From Acidimicrobiales bacterium (lineage in GTDB: Bacteria > Actinomycetota > Acidimicrobiia > Acidimicrobiales > JABEUL01), in contig DAIDJA010000128.1 of the NCBI GenBank assembly GCA_027451605.1, positions 1 through 5,832 of the forward strand: a stretch of 5,832 nucleotides of DNA, read 5' to 3'. The translations under genes and the position numbers were made by a program. Under the pieces are notes generated by a model. It was given only the letters and a program-made list of their open reading frames with translations. It was not told where the DNA came from and ran no database searches. This document shows, one piece after another, positions 1-5,571 of the stretch; positions within the stretch are counted from its first letter, which is position 1, and each line of letters opens with the position of its first letter.

Positions 1-457
1 CTATCATCAGCTGAGAAATATTGGAGGTAATTTCATATCTCAATTCAATAGCCCTTTGCCCTGCCGCAAAAGTCTCAATCAAAATACATCGTGCGAAGTC
101 TTGTTCGCTACTCAAAAGCTGAAGGTAATTTTTGATAAATTCGCCCAAGGTTGCCTCGTTTAACTGATTGTGAAGGTGCGATTGTTCTAATTGACCTAAA
201 AGTGCGTCAGATCCGAGTTTTATTAAATCCAAAAAACAGTCTTCCTTATTTTTATATAGTTCATAAAAGGTCCTCCTGGACACTTTTGCTTCTTTAACTA
301 TGTCGGCAACGGACACGCTTACGTATCCGGCTTTTGCTACGACAGTCGCCATAGCTCTAATGAGTCTAAGGCGATGTGCCTCTTTTACGGCATTTTTTGG
401 AAGTCGAGTCGGGCCGGGTTGAGGCAATATCTCACGGGAGGCGTTCAAATTCAACAT
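1..457 (-). CDS. TetR-family transcriptional regulator, partial (C-terminus beyond left edge)
   Basis: Reading the minus strand from ATG at 457 gives 152 open codons with no stop to the window edge. Residues about 30-76 form a typical TetR DNA-binding domain: 'LIRAMATVVAKAGY', then 'VSVADIVKEAKVS', then the recognition-helix signature 'SRRTFYELYKNKEDCF' (60-75). After it comes the start of the all-helical ligand-binding and dimerisation domain, which ends here at 'SNISQLMI'. TetR proteins usually have about 190-220 residues, so roughly a quarter to a third is missing. The start is uncertain: ATG 457 lacks a strong ribosome site, and an in-frame GTG at 475 would add six residues. The gene is divergent from the SDR gene at 538, and the shared gap holds a 23-bp palindrome, so autorepression and control of the SDR are likely. 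The ligand cannot be told; many relatives sense acyl-CoAs or small hydrophobic compounds. Confidence 0.9.
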   Translation of the reverse strand, partial: MLNLNASREILPQPGPTRLPKNAVKEAHRLRLIRAMATVVAKAGYVSVSVADIVKEAKVSRRTFYELYKNKEDCFLDLIKLGSDALLGQLEQSHLHNQLNEATLGEFIKNYLQLLSSEQDFARCILIETFAAGQRAIELRYEITSNISQLMI

Positions 458-486
458 TGCTTCACTTGCATTCACAAATATATAGT
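457..486 (+). promoter_or_regulatory. Possible promoter for the SDR gene
   Basis: TTGCTT (457-462) and TATAGT (481-486) are separated by 18 bases and resemble -35 and -10 boxes, placing transcription start near 493, ahead of the ribosome site at 525. The -10 candidate lies inside the 478-500 palindrome, so a bound repressor would block it. On the opposite strand, TATGAT (492-487) could serve tetR, but I see no good -35 box for it. This is consensus matching by eye only. Confidence 0.3.
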
Positions 487-500
487 ATCATACCTTATAT
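478..500. promoter_or_regulatory. Candidate TetR operator, 23-bp imperfect palindrome
   Basis: The half-sites ATATATAGTAT (478-488) and ATACCTTATAT (490-500) are reverse complements at 9 of 11 positions around a central C at 489; the inner GTAT-C-ATAC core is perfect. The site lies 21 bases before ATG 457 of the divergent tetR gene and 38 bases before ATG 538 of the SDR gene. Length, symmetry and position fit a TetR-dimer operator. The assignment to this repressor is an inference. Part of the palindrome is plain AT alternation, which lowers its weight. Confidence 0.5.
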
Positions 501-524
501 AAACAAAAGCGTACCGCATTACCC

Positions 525-530
525 AAGGAG
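525..530 (+). promoter_or_regulatory. Ribosome binding site fixing the SDR start
   Basis: AAGGAG lies 7 bases before ATG 538, which is ideal spacing. It favours this start over the in-frame upstream ATG at 376, which would place 54 extra residues across the promoter region and antisense to tetR. Confidence 0.85.
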
Positions 531-537
531 AGAAAGA

Positions 538-1371
538 ATGAATATCGAAACTGATCACATCGAGGCAGGATCCCAAAAAGTTGAAGAACTATTTCAGGCG
601 CATAAGTTTGATATGAAGAATCGTAAGATCCTGGTGGTTGGGGGAGGTTCCCCGGTAGTTGACGAGCCACTGCCGATAAACAACGGAGGGGCGATTTCGC
701 TCTTGTGTGCAATGAGAGGCGCAGTTATTGCTGTCGCAGATATCAATAAACTGGCCGCCGATAATACCGTAGCGTTTATAGAGTCAGCAAAAGGCACCGC
801 CGTTGGAATTCAGGCTGATGTCACTAACGAATCCGGTTGTGAAGCTCTGGTAGCAGATGCGATAAAGTCACTGGGTGGATTGGATGGCTTGGTGTTAAAT
901 GTAGGAATCGGGCAGGGACTGTTTTTAGAAGGTACTACCGTTAAGATGTGGGATGATGTTATGAGCGTAAATTTGCGCGCTCATTTTATAATATCGAAAT
1001 TAGCGCTACCCAATATCTCCTCGGGAGGTTCAATCGTCTATACAAGTTCAGTTGCGGGTTTAAAGCCCGGTACATGCTCACCCTCATATGATACGTCTAA
1101 AGCTGCGCTATTTGGATTATGCAGGCATGTTGCATTTGAAGGTGCAGGTAGACAAGTTCGGGCGAATGCTCTGGTACCGGGCTTGATTGATTCGGCGATG
1201 GGGCGATTGGCTTCTGAGCACAGTCCGATTAGAAACAAAATAAGGGTTCCGATCGGCAGGCAGGGCACGGTTCAAGAAGTTGCCCGAGCGGCAGCCTTTT
1301 TATTGTCCGAAGAGGCAAGTTATATAACCGGTCAGATGTTGGTTGTAGACGGGGGTTTGAGCTTGATTTAA
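538..1371 (+). CDS. SDR-family NAD(P)-dependent oxidoreductase with enlarged glycine loop
   Basis: This 277-residue protein is a classical-length short-chain dehydrogenase/reductase. Visible motifs, numbered from ATG 538, are: Rossmann strand 'KILVVGGGS' with an unusual insertion up to 'NNGGAISLL' (35-55); D68 at the end of the second strand, which suggests NAD(H) preference; 'ADVT' with D93; 'LNVGIG' (120-125) in place of the usual NAG; N145; and the catalytic set S171, Y184 and K188 in 'SYDTSK'. The proline-glycine loop is at P214-G215, and the C-terminus 'YITGQMLVVDGG' is typical of the 3-oxoacyl-ACP reductase-like group. The substrate cannot be inferred. It stands divergent to a TetR gene and probably answers to that repressor's ligand. 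About 27 residues precede the Rossmann fold, as in related long-loop SDRs. It is followed by a long gap, so it appears monocistronic. Confidence 0.93.
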   Translation: MNIETDHIEAGSQKVEELFQAHKFDMKNRKILVVGGGSPVVDEPLPINNGGAISLLCAMRGAVIAVADINKLAADNTVAFIESAKGTAVGIQADVTNESGCEALVADAIKSLGGLDGLVLNVGIGQGLFLEGTTVKMWDDVMSVNLRAHFIISKLALPNISSGGSIVYTSSVAGLKPGTCSPSYDTSKAALFGLCRHVAFEGAGRQVRANALVPGLIDSAMGRLASEHSPIRNKIRVPIGRQGTVQEVARAAAFLLSEEASYITGQMLVVDGGLSLI

Positions 1372-1372
1372 C

Positions 1373-1412
1373 AGTTGACCGCAACTTATCAGGATACCGC
1401 GACAGGAAGTTG
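1373..1412 (+). terminator. Weak hairpin-forming segment after the SDR gene
   Basis: AGTTG (1373-1377) can pair with CAACT (1382-1386), giving a tetraloop hairpin two bases after the stop codon. CAACTT (1382-1387) can instead pair with AAGTTG (1407-1412). No T-tract follows either stem, so this is not a standard intrinsic terminator; a weak or factor-dependent end is possible. Confidence 0.2.
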
Positions 1413-1507
1413 AACATTAGGGTTAAATTCGGTAAAACCGGAGTAATTCCGAGTATGCTTAGCTCAGAAATTTCAATCAATTGTATGCCTTGAATAAATA
1501 GCATTAG

Positions 1508-1547
1508 GTAGCTTCATAATCTAAAGCTACGGCTACGAACATTCGTA
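1508..1547. repeat. Hairpin, tandem hexamer and 14-bp palindrome cluster
   Basis: GTAGCTT (1508-1514) and AAGCTAC (1524-1530) are perfect inverted repeats with a 9-base loop. The right arm overlaps a perfect tandem hexamer, GCTACG at 1526-1531 and 1532-1537. This runs into the inverted repeat TACGAA-CA-TTCGTA (1534-1547). The cluster lies mid-gap and could be an operator, an RNA structure or a remnant. No known element was recognised. Confidence 0.45.
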
Positions 1548-1733
1548 CGACAGGGATCAATGTAAGTTATGGCATGAGAAATGTTTCATGAGACACTCTT
1601 GGATTGACGCAGCGATTAACTGGTGCTTAGGCCACCTGAAAATCAATTTGCGTTAGCCGCCAGATGACGCCAATGTATTAGACTGATTTGTATCTAAAAT
1701 TAAAGGACCTGATTAAAGGTTTCTGCCCATTTA

Positions 1734-1763
1734 TAACACTGTATTTGGTAACACTGTATTTGG
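1734..1763. repeat. Perfect 15-bp tandem duplication
   Basis: TAACACTGTATTTGG occurs at 1734-1748 and again, immediately adjacent, at 1749-1763 with no mismatch. It ends 97 bases before the glycosyltransferase start. It could be a replication-slippage duplication or a paired binding site. The absence of any divergence between copies suggests a recent origin. Confidence 0.9.
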
Positions 1764-1860
1764 CAATTGGCTAATAAAAAACGTCACCATGTTATCGATT
1801 GCAGTTGGGTTTGGTAAATCTTAAAGATCTTAAAATGTATCCTCTTAAATTCTTATTAAC

Positions 1861-4044
1861 ATGAAGCTTTCAAAAGAAAAATTGGACCTGTTTGCAGGTT
1901 GTCAAAACTTGATGATTATTCCGTTTTATAAAAACGTCAATTTAGTCGAGCGTCAAATTGAAGCTATTATCCGACTGCAACCCGAGATTGAACAGCTGAA
2001 TTTTGGAATCATATTTATAAATGATTCACCCGATGTTGAAAATCATAAGTTAGCATTAAGAAATGGTACAAAACTTTTAAAAGAAAATGGGATAAAGGTT
2101 GAATATGTTGAAAACGGAGTGAATTTAGGCTTTGTTAAATCCGCAAACGTTGGGTTGAATTTCGCTGTCGAACTTAAGTCGAATGCCCTGCTTGTTAATT
2201 CGGACGCATTTATCGAACCGGGTTCGTTAATAGTGATGCATGATATCTTGACCAGTGACGAAAAAGTCGGATTTGTGGGTCCGAGATCAAATGACGCTTC
2301 AATAGCATCTATTCCCTGGGATCTTGACAAAGATTTTGAAACGATTGCAGTCGATGAACTTGCAAAACTGGCTCAGATTGCAACATCGAAATTACCCAGG
2401 TATCAGATTGTCCCCGTAATTCCCGGTTCTGTAATGTGGATAAAATCCAAAGTTTTGAAGGACGTAGGAGTTTTCGACGAGATATATTCTCCCGGTTATA
2501 ACGAAGAAAATGATTTGACAATGAGGGCAAATCAAATTGGATATATTTCAGTTCTGGCAAATCATGCATTTGCTCATCATTTGAAATCGATCTCTTTCGG
2601 ATCAGATTCTCACGGTCTTGAAACGCGAAATTCCCAAATACTAGAGCATAGATATCCTTATTACTTTTCGACTATTCAAAGTTATATTCAAGATATAGAC
2701 CGACTGTATGAAAGATTGCTCGTTCACTTTGCTTTGAATTCAGAACGTCCGACATTGTTGGTGGATCTAACTTATCTGAGAACCGACAAGACCGGCACTT
2801 CTCAGGTTTCGCTGGCTATGTTGAGGGCAATGTTTGACTCTGTTCAGTGGAATGAGAGTTTCAAGGCAACTATTTTTATTGAACGTGAAGTCGAAGAATA
2901 TCATGAATTGAAATATCTAAGACAAAAATACGATTTTATCAATTCCAAAACTTTAAAAGATAAGGTCTTTTGCGCCCGATTATATATGTCGCAACCGTTT
3001 AATATCCATGATGATATCAGGGGATCAAAAATCGCGGCGGTTAATCTTTACTATTTTTTTGACAACATTGCTAACGACTGTTATTATTTAAGAATCTTAC
3101 ATCCGATGATTGACAGTTACTGGAGATTTTTGGCCAAGCGCTCCGTCGGACTTATTTTTTTAACCGAATATTCGAGGTTAAATTTTTATTTCAGATTTGA
3201 CAGGGAAAACAGAGAGTATGACTTCGTGGCAATACCTTCCTTTGACCTTAACGATTATATGACAAAATCCGATTTGACTGAAGCTGAAGCTCCGGTGTCT
3301 GAAATTAAAACCGAAAATCAGATCGCATCTAATAATCTTCAAGTTTTGATAATAGGGAATAAATTTTTCCATAAGCGTACCGGCATTGCGACTGAGATGC
3401 TTTTAAATTCGTTTAAGGACATTCAGATAGTAGAACTTGGGTCAAAAAGTGAGTTGAGACAAAACTTAACTAGTTATCCGAGCGGTCGATTAACGGAAGG
3501 TGAAGTTGCGAGCTTCTATCGGAATGCGGATTTGGTAGTTTTTCCGACCAATTACGAAGGATTTGGATTTCCACTTTTAAATTCGTTGGCACTGAATAAG
3601 CATATAGTCGTCTTTGATCTTGAAGTATTTAATGAGTTGATTACTTATTTGAGTCAGTTTTCGTCCACAAAATCGTTTGTGAATAATGTCCATAAATTGT
3701 CAAACTTTGATGAGCTTATTGAGTTTGTGGCAGATTTCAGAAAGGGACATAATTCTACAGGGTCATCTAGCGGCATGATTGGATCGAATACATCTGAAGA
3801 CAAAACTTGGGGATGGAACAATACCTTAAATGTAGTCCACCGGGCATTAATAACGTCTCTGGATAACAAACAACTTGAAGAAAATTTAAAAGAGGATCTT
3901 TTTGCCCTCAATCTTTGGGAGAGTTCGCTTAAAAAAAAGGAACCCGTAGATTACACAAGCATCGGATACAGGGCAGTCAGGTATGTTTATCGAAGATTCC
4001 CGGCTAAACTCAGAAGGTTTTTAAAGAAACTTTATAAAAAGTAG
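1861..4044 (+). CDS. Bifunctional glycosyltransferase, GT2 (GT-A) domain fused to GT4-like (GT-B) domain
   Basis: This 727-residue protein carries two glycosyltransferase modules. Residues about 15-290 are a GT2/GT-A domain: 'LMIIPFYKNVNLVERQI', nucleotide-binding 'INDSPD' (53-58), 'NLGFVKSANVGL' (88-99), the DXD-equivalent 'NSDAF' (113-117), and the acceptor-base segment 'GYNEENDLTMRA' (212-223). This pattern is common in rhamnosyltransferase-like enzymes. Residues about 298-690 are a GT4-like/GT-B domain: 'LLVDLTYLRTDKTGTSQVSL' (299-318), 'VGLIFLTEYSRLNF' (429-442), 'VLIIGNKFFHK' (495-505) and 'NADLVVFPTNYEGFGFPLL' (555-573). The tail (701-727) is strongly basic. No signal peptide or membrane helix is seen; a cytoplasmic enzyme at the membrane face, adding two sugars to a glycan or lipid-linked acceptor, is inferred. 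ATG 1861 is the first start after an in-frame stop but lacks a clear ribosome site. No glycan genes are adjacent, and the gene is AT-rich compared with its neighbours. Confidence 0.92.
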   Translation: MKLSKEKLDLFAGCQNLMIIPFYKNVNLVERQIEAIIRLQPEIEQLNFGIIFINDSPDVENHKLALRNGTKLLKENGIKVEYVENGVNLGFVKSANVGLNFAVELKSNALLVNSDAFIEPGSLIVMHDILTSDEKVGFVGPRSNDASIASIPWDLDKDFETIAVDELAKLAQIATSKLPRYQIVPVIPGSVMWIKSKVLKDVGVFDEIYSPGYNEENDLTMRANQIGYISVLANHAFAHHLKSISFGSDSHGLETRNSQILEHRYPYYFSTIQSYIQDIDRLYERLLVHFALNSERPTLLVDLTYLRTDKTGTSQVSLAMLRAMFDSVQWNESFKATIFIEREVEEYHELKYLRQKYDFINSKTLKDKVFCARLYMSQPFNIHDDIRGSKIAAVNLYYFFDNIANDCYYLRILHPMIDSYWRFLAKRSVGLIFLTEYSRLNFYFRFDRENREYDFVAIPSFDLNDYMTKSDLTEAEAPVSEIKTENQIASNNLQVLIIGNKFFHKRTGIATEMLLNSFKDIQIVELGSKSELRQNLTSYPSGRLTEGEVASFYRNADLVVFPTNYEGFGFPLLNSLALNKHIVVFDLEVFNELITYLSQFSSTKSFVNNVHKLSNFDELIEFVADFRKGHNSTGSSSGMIGSNTSEDKTWGWNNTLNVVHRALITSLDNKQLEENLKEDLFALNLWESSLKKKEPVDYTSIGYRAVRYVYRRFPAKLRRFLKKLYKK

Positions 4045-4086
4045 CGTTTTAAAAGTTTAGGGCTTTATTGCCGAATAAAATAAAGT

Positions 4087-4106
4087 GGTTATGGGAGAAC
4101 CATACC
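4087..4106 (+). terminator. Hairpin downstream of the glycosyltransferase, possible terminator
   Basis: GGTTATGG (4087-4094) pairs with CCATACC (4100-4106) around the loop GAGAA, giving seven base pairs with one bulged T at 4089. It starts 42 bases after the stop codon. The following bases, TTCGTTCC, are only weakly T-rich, so a transcript end here is uncertain. Confidence 0.3.
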
Positions 4107-4177
4107 TTCGTTCCGTGATCGGTGATATTATCGACATAAATTCTCCCGTATGTTAGATTGAAAGTCACGCGGTGTTC

Positions 4178-4207
4178 TTGATTTATTAAATCGGGACTTC
4201 GTAAATA
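4178..4207 (+). promoter_or_regulatory. Possible promoter with a small palindrome before the acyl-CoA dehydrogenase
   Basis: TTGATT (4178-4183) and TAAATA (4202-4207) are 18 bases apart and resemble -35 and -10 boxes. GATTTA-T-TAAATC (4180-4192) is a perfect 13-bp palindrome overlapping the -35 candidate, as an operator might. AT-rich palindromes of this size also occur by chance, so confidence is low. Confidence 0.3.
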
Positions 4208-4220
4208 ATGATTTGAGTAA

Positions 4221-4226
4221 AAGGAG
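4221..4226 (+). promoter_or_regulatory. Ribosome binding site fixing a GTG start
   Basis: AAGGAG lies 8 bases before GTG 4235. The nearby ATG at 4240 is out of frame, and the first in-frame ATG is codon 18, so this site supports GTG as the true start. An in-frame TGA at 4214-4216 closes the frame upstream. Confidence 0.85.
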
Positions 4227-4234
4227 TAGCAAAA

Positions 4235-5527
4235 GTGGCATGGGATTTTTCGACTGAACCCGAATTTGAACAAAAATTAGAGTGGATGAGACAGTTTTGC
4301 AAGGAAGAGATTGAGCCACTTGAGACGTTGAATCTTGATTATGAAACCTTGGTTAAAGTTGTAAAGCCCATGCAGCAGGAGGTTAAAAAAAGAGGTCTTT
4401 TCGCGGCACATCTTTCGGAAGATTTGGGGGGTCAGGGGTTTGGACAGCTCAAATTGGGACTGATGCACGAGATACTCGGTCGGTGTTATATTTCGCCACT
4501 CGTCTTTGGAAACAATGCTCCGGACTCGGGAAATGCGGAGCTAATTGCAATCGGGATCAAAGAAACGGGCAGGGAAGACCAGCGAGACAAATGGCTTGAA
4601 CCGCTTTTAAAAGGTGAAAAACACAGCGGATTTTCGATGACTGAGCCTGGGGTCGCAGGCAGTGATCCTACCCTAATAAAAACTACGGCAGTTAAAGACG
4701 GCGATGAATGGGTGATTAACGGTCATAAGTGGTTTACCACCAACGGGTCGATAGCTGATTTTCTGATCGTAATGGCCGTAACTAATCCCGACGTCCATCC
4801 CTATCAGGGATGTTCGATGATTCTGGTTCCTGCGGACACTAAAGGTGTTGAAATAATACGTGATGTACCTACGATGGGAGAACCGCATGTAGTTTTCGGA
4901 ACTTTCGGCGGCCATTCCGAAATTAAATATACCGACGTCCGGGTTCCGGTGGAAAATCTCATAGGACATGAGGGACAGGGGTTCAGGTTGGCTCAGGAGC
5001 GTCTCGGTCCGGGAAGAATTCATCATGCAATGAGATGGATTGGGCAAGCTAATCGCGCATTTGACATATTGTGCGAGCAGTCACTTTCGAGATTTATGCA
5101 CAAAAGTTATTTGGCCGAAAAGCAGACTGCTCAGAATTGGATAGCTGAATCGTATGCGGAATTAATGGCGGCCAGACTGATGACTTTATATGCGGCATGG
5201 AAGATGGATACATTTGGCAACAAAGCTTCAAGGGTTGAAATATCGGCCGTTAAATTTTACGGAGCTAAAGTGCTCTATAACGTTATTGACAGGGCTATAC
5301 AGGCTTGCGGGGCGCTTGGTTTTTCCGGCGATCTGCCTCTTGAGGCAATGTACCGATATGCCAGGGCGGCAAGAATTTATGACGGAGCCGATGAAGTCCA
5401 TAAAGTTACGATTGCCAGACAGGTATTAAAAAATTATGAAAAAAAGGAAGTACTTTCCGAATATGGTCCGGCGCGAAGAAAATTGGCCGAAGAAAAATTT
5501 AAAGATGTGCTTTTGAATTTAACTTGA
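4235..5527 (+). CDS. Acyl-CoA dehydrogenase (ACAD10/11-like, FadE family)
   Basis: This 430-residue flavoprotein would catalyse alpha,beta-dehydrogenation of an acyl-CoA to a trans-2-enoyl-CoA, passing electrons to electron-transfer flavoprotein; it is cytoplasmic. The family architecture is complete. The N-terminal helical domain covers about 1-130. The middle beta-domain has the FAD/substrate signature 'GFSMTEPGVAGSDPT' (132-146), 'WFTTNGS' (166-172) and 'GHSEIKYTDVRVP' (226-238). The C-terminal helical domain has 'ERLGPGRIHHAMRWIG' (255-270), 'IQACGALGFSGDLPL' (355-369) and 'RIYDGADEVHK' (380-390). D383 occupies the place of the catalytic glutamate of medium-chain enzymes, as in the 'DGPDEVH' form of ACAD10/11 relatives. 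Length is normal and no frameshift is seen. Chain-length or side-chain preference cannot be read from the sequence. The crotonase 44 bases downstream on the same strand would take the next step, hydration, so the pair is probably one operon. Confidence 0.96.
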   Translation: MAWDFSTEPEFEQKLEWMRQFCKEEIEPLETLNLDYETLVKVVKPMQQEVKKRGLFAAHLSEDLGGQGFGQLKLGLMHEILGRCYISPLVFGNNAPDSGNAELIAIGIKETGREDQRDKWLEPLLKGEKHSGFSMTEPGVAGSDPTLIKTTAVKDGDEWVINGHKWFTTNGSIADFLIVMAVTNPDVHPYQGCSMILVPADTKGVEIIRDVPTMGEPHVVFGTFGGHSEIKYTDVRVPVENLIGHEGQGFRLAQERLGPGRIHHAMRWIGQANRAFDILCEQSLSRFMHKSYLAEKQTAQNWIAESYAELMAARLMTLYAAWKMDTFGNKASRVEISAVKFYGAKVLYNVIDRAIQACGALGFSGDLPLEAMYRYARAARIYDGADEVHKVTIARQVLKNYEKKEVLSEYGPARRKLAEEKFKDVLLNLT

Positions 5528-5571
5528 AAACTTAAATAAAAATAGCTTAAGCTTGTGTTAAACCCGATAAT

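Larger units (their letters stand above)
1372..1860. other. Intergenic region without a recognisable gene
   Basis: I found no open frame here with coding character or a ribosome site. The region holds weak hairpin potential just after the SDR stop, a hairpin and palindrome at 1508-1547, a 15-bp tandem duplication at 1734-1763, and the octamer ATCTTAAA twice at 1818-1825 and 1827-1834. TAAAAT at 1831-1836 could be a -10 box for the downstream glycosyltransferase, but no good -35 box is properly spaced from it. The downstream reading frame is closed by TAA at 1846-1848, so the glycosyltransferase cannot start earlier than about 1849. Confidence 0.7.

Noticed and set aside
376..537. 54-residue N-terminal extension of the SDR frame starting at ATG 376
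   Set aside because: It runs antisense through tetR and across the divergent promoter, has no SDR similarity, and a strong ribosome site points to ATG 538.
1229..1504. 91-residue open frame on the minus strand
   Set aside because: About half of it is antisense to the SDR C-terminus; it has no ribosome site, no recognisable motif and no coding-like composition.
1573..1593. CATGAGA direct repeat (1573-1579 and 1587-1593) with partial inverted symmetry
   Set aside because: The copies are only 7 bp and the symmetry is imperfect; this is not enough to call a site.
1588..1656. Short frame in the large gap beginning 'MRHSWIDAAINWCLGHLKINLR'-like residues
   Set aside because: It is only 22 codons long, has no ribosome site and no known family, and the reading stops immediately; chance is enough to explain it.
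4673..5047. 124-residue minus-strand open frame inside the acyl-CoA dehydrogenase gene
   Set aside because: It is a shadow of a clearly conserved coding sequence on the plus strand, with no domain signature of its own.
5190..5429. 79-residue plus-strand frame inside the acyl-CoA dehydrogenase gene
   Set aside because: It is an out-of-frame shadow overlapping the conserved C-terminal domain.
5531..5552. CTTAA...TTAAG inverted repeat and GCTTAAGC palindrome between the dehydrogenase and crotonase genes as a terminator
   Set aside because: The stems are short and AT-rich with no T-tract, and the 44-base gap between same-pathway genes favours read-through.
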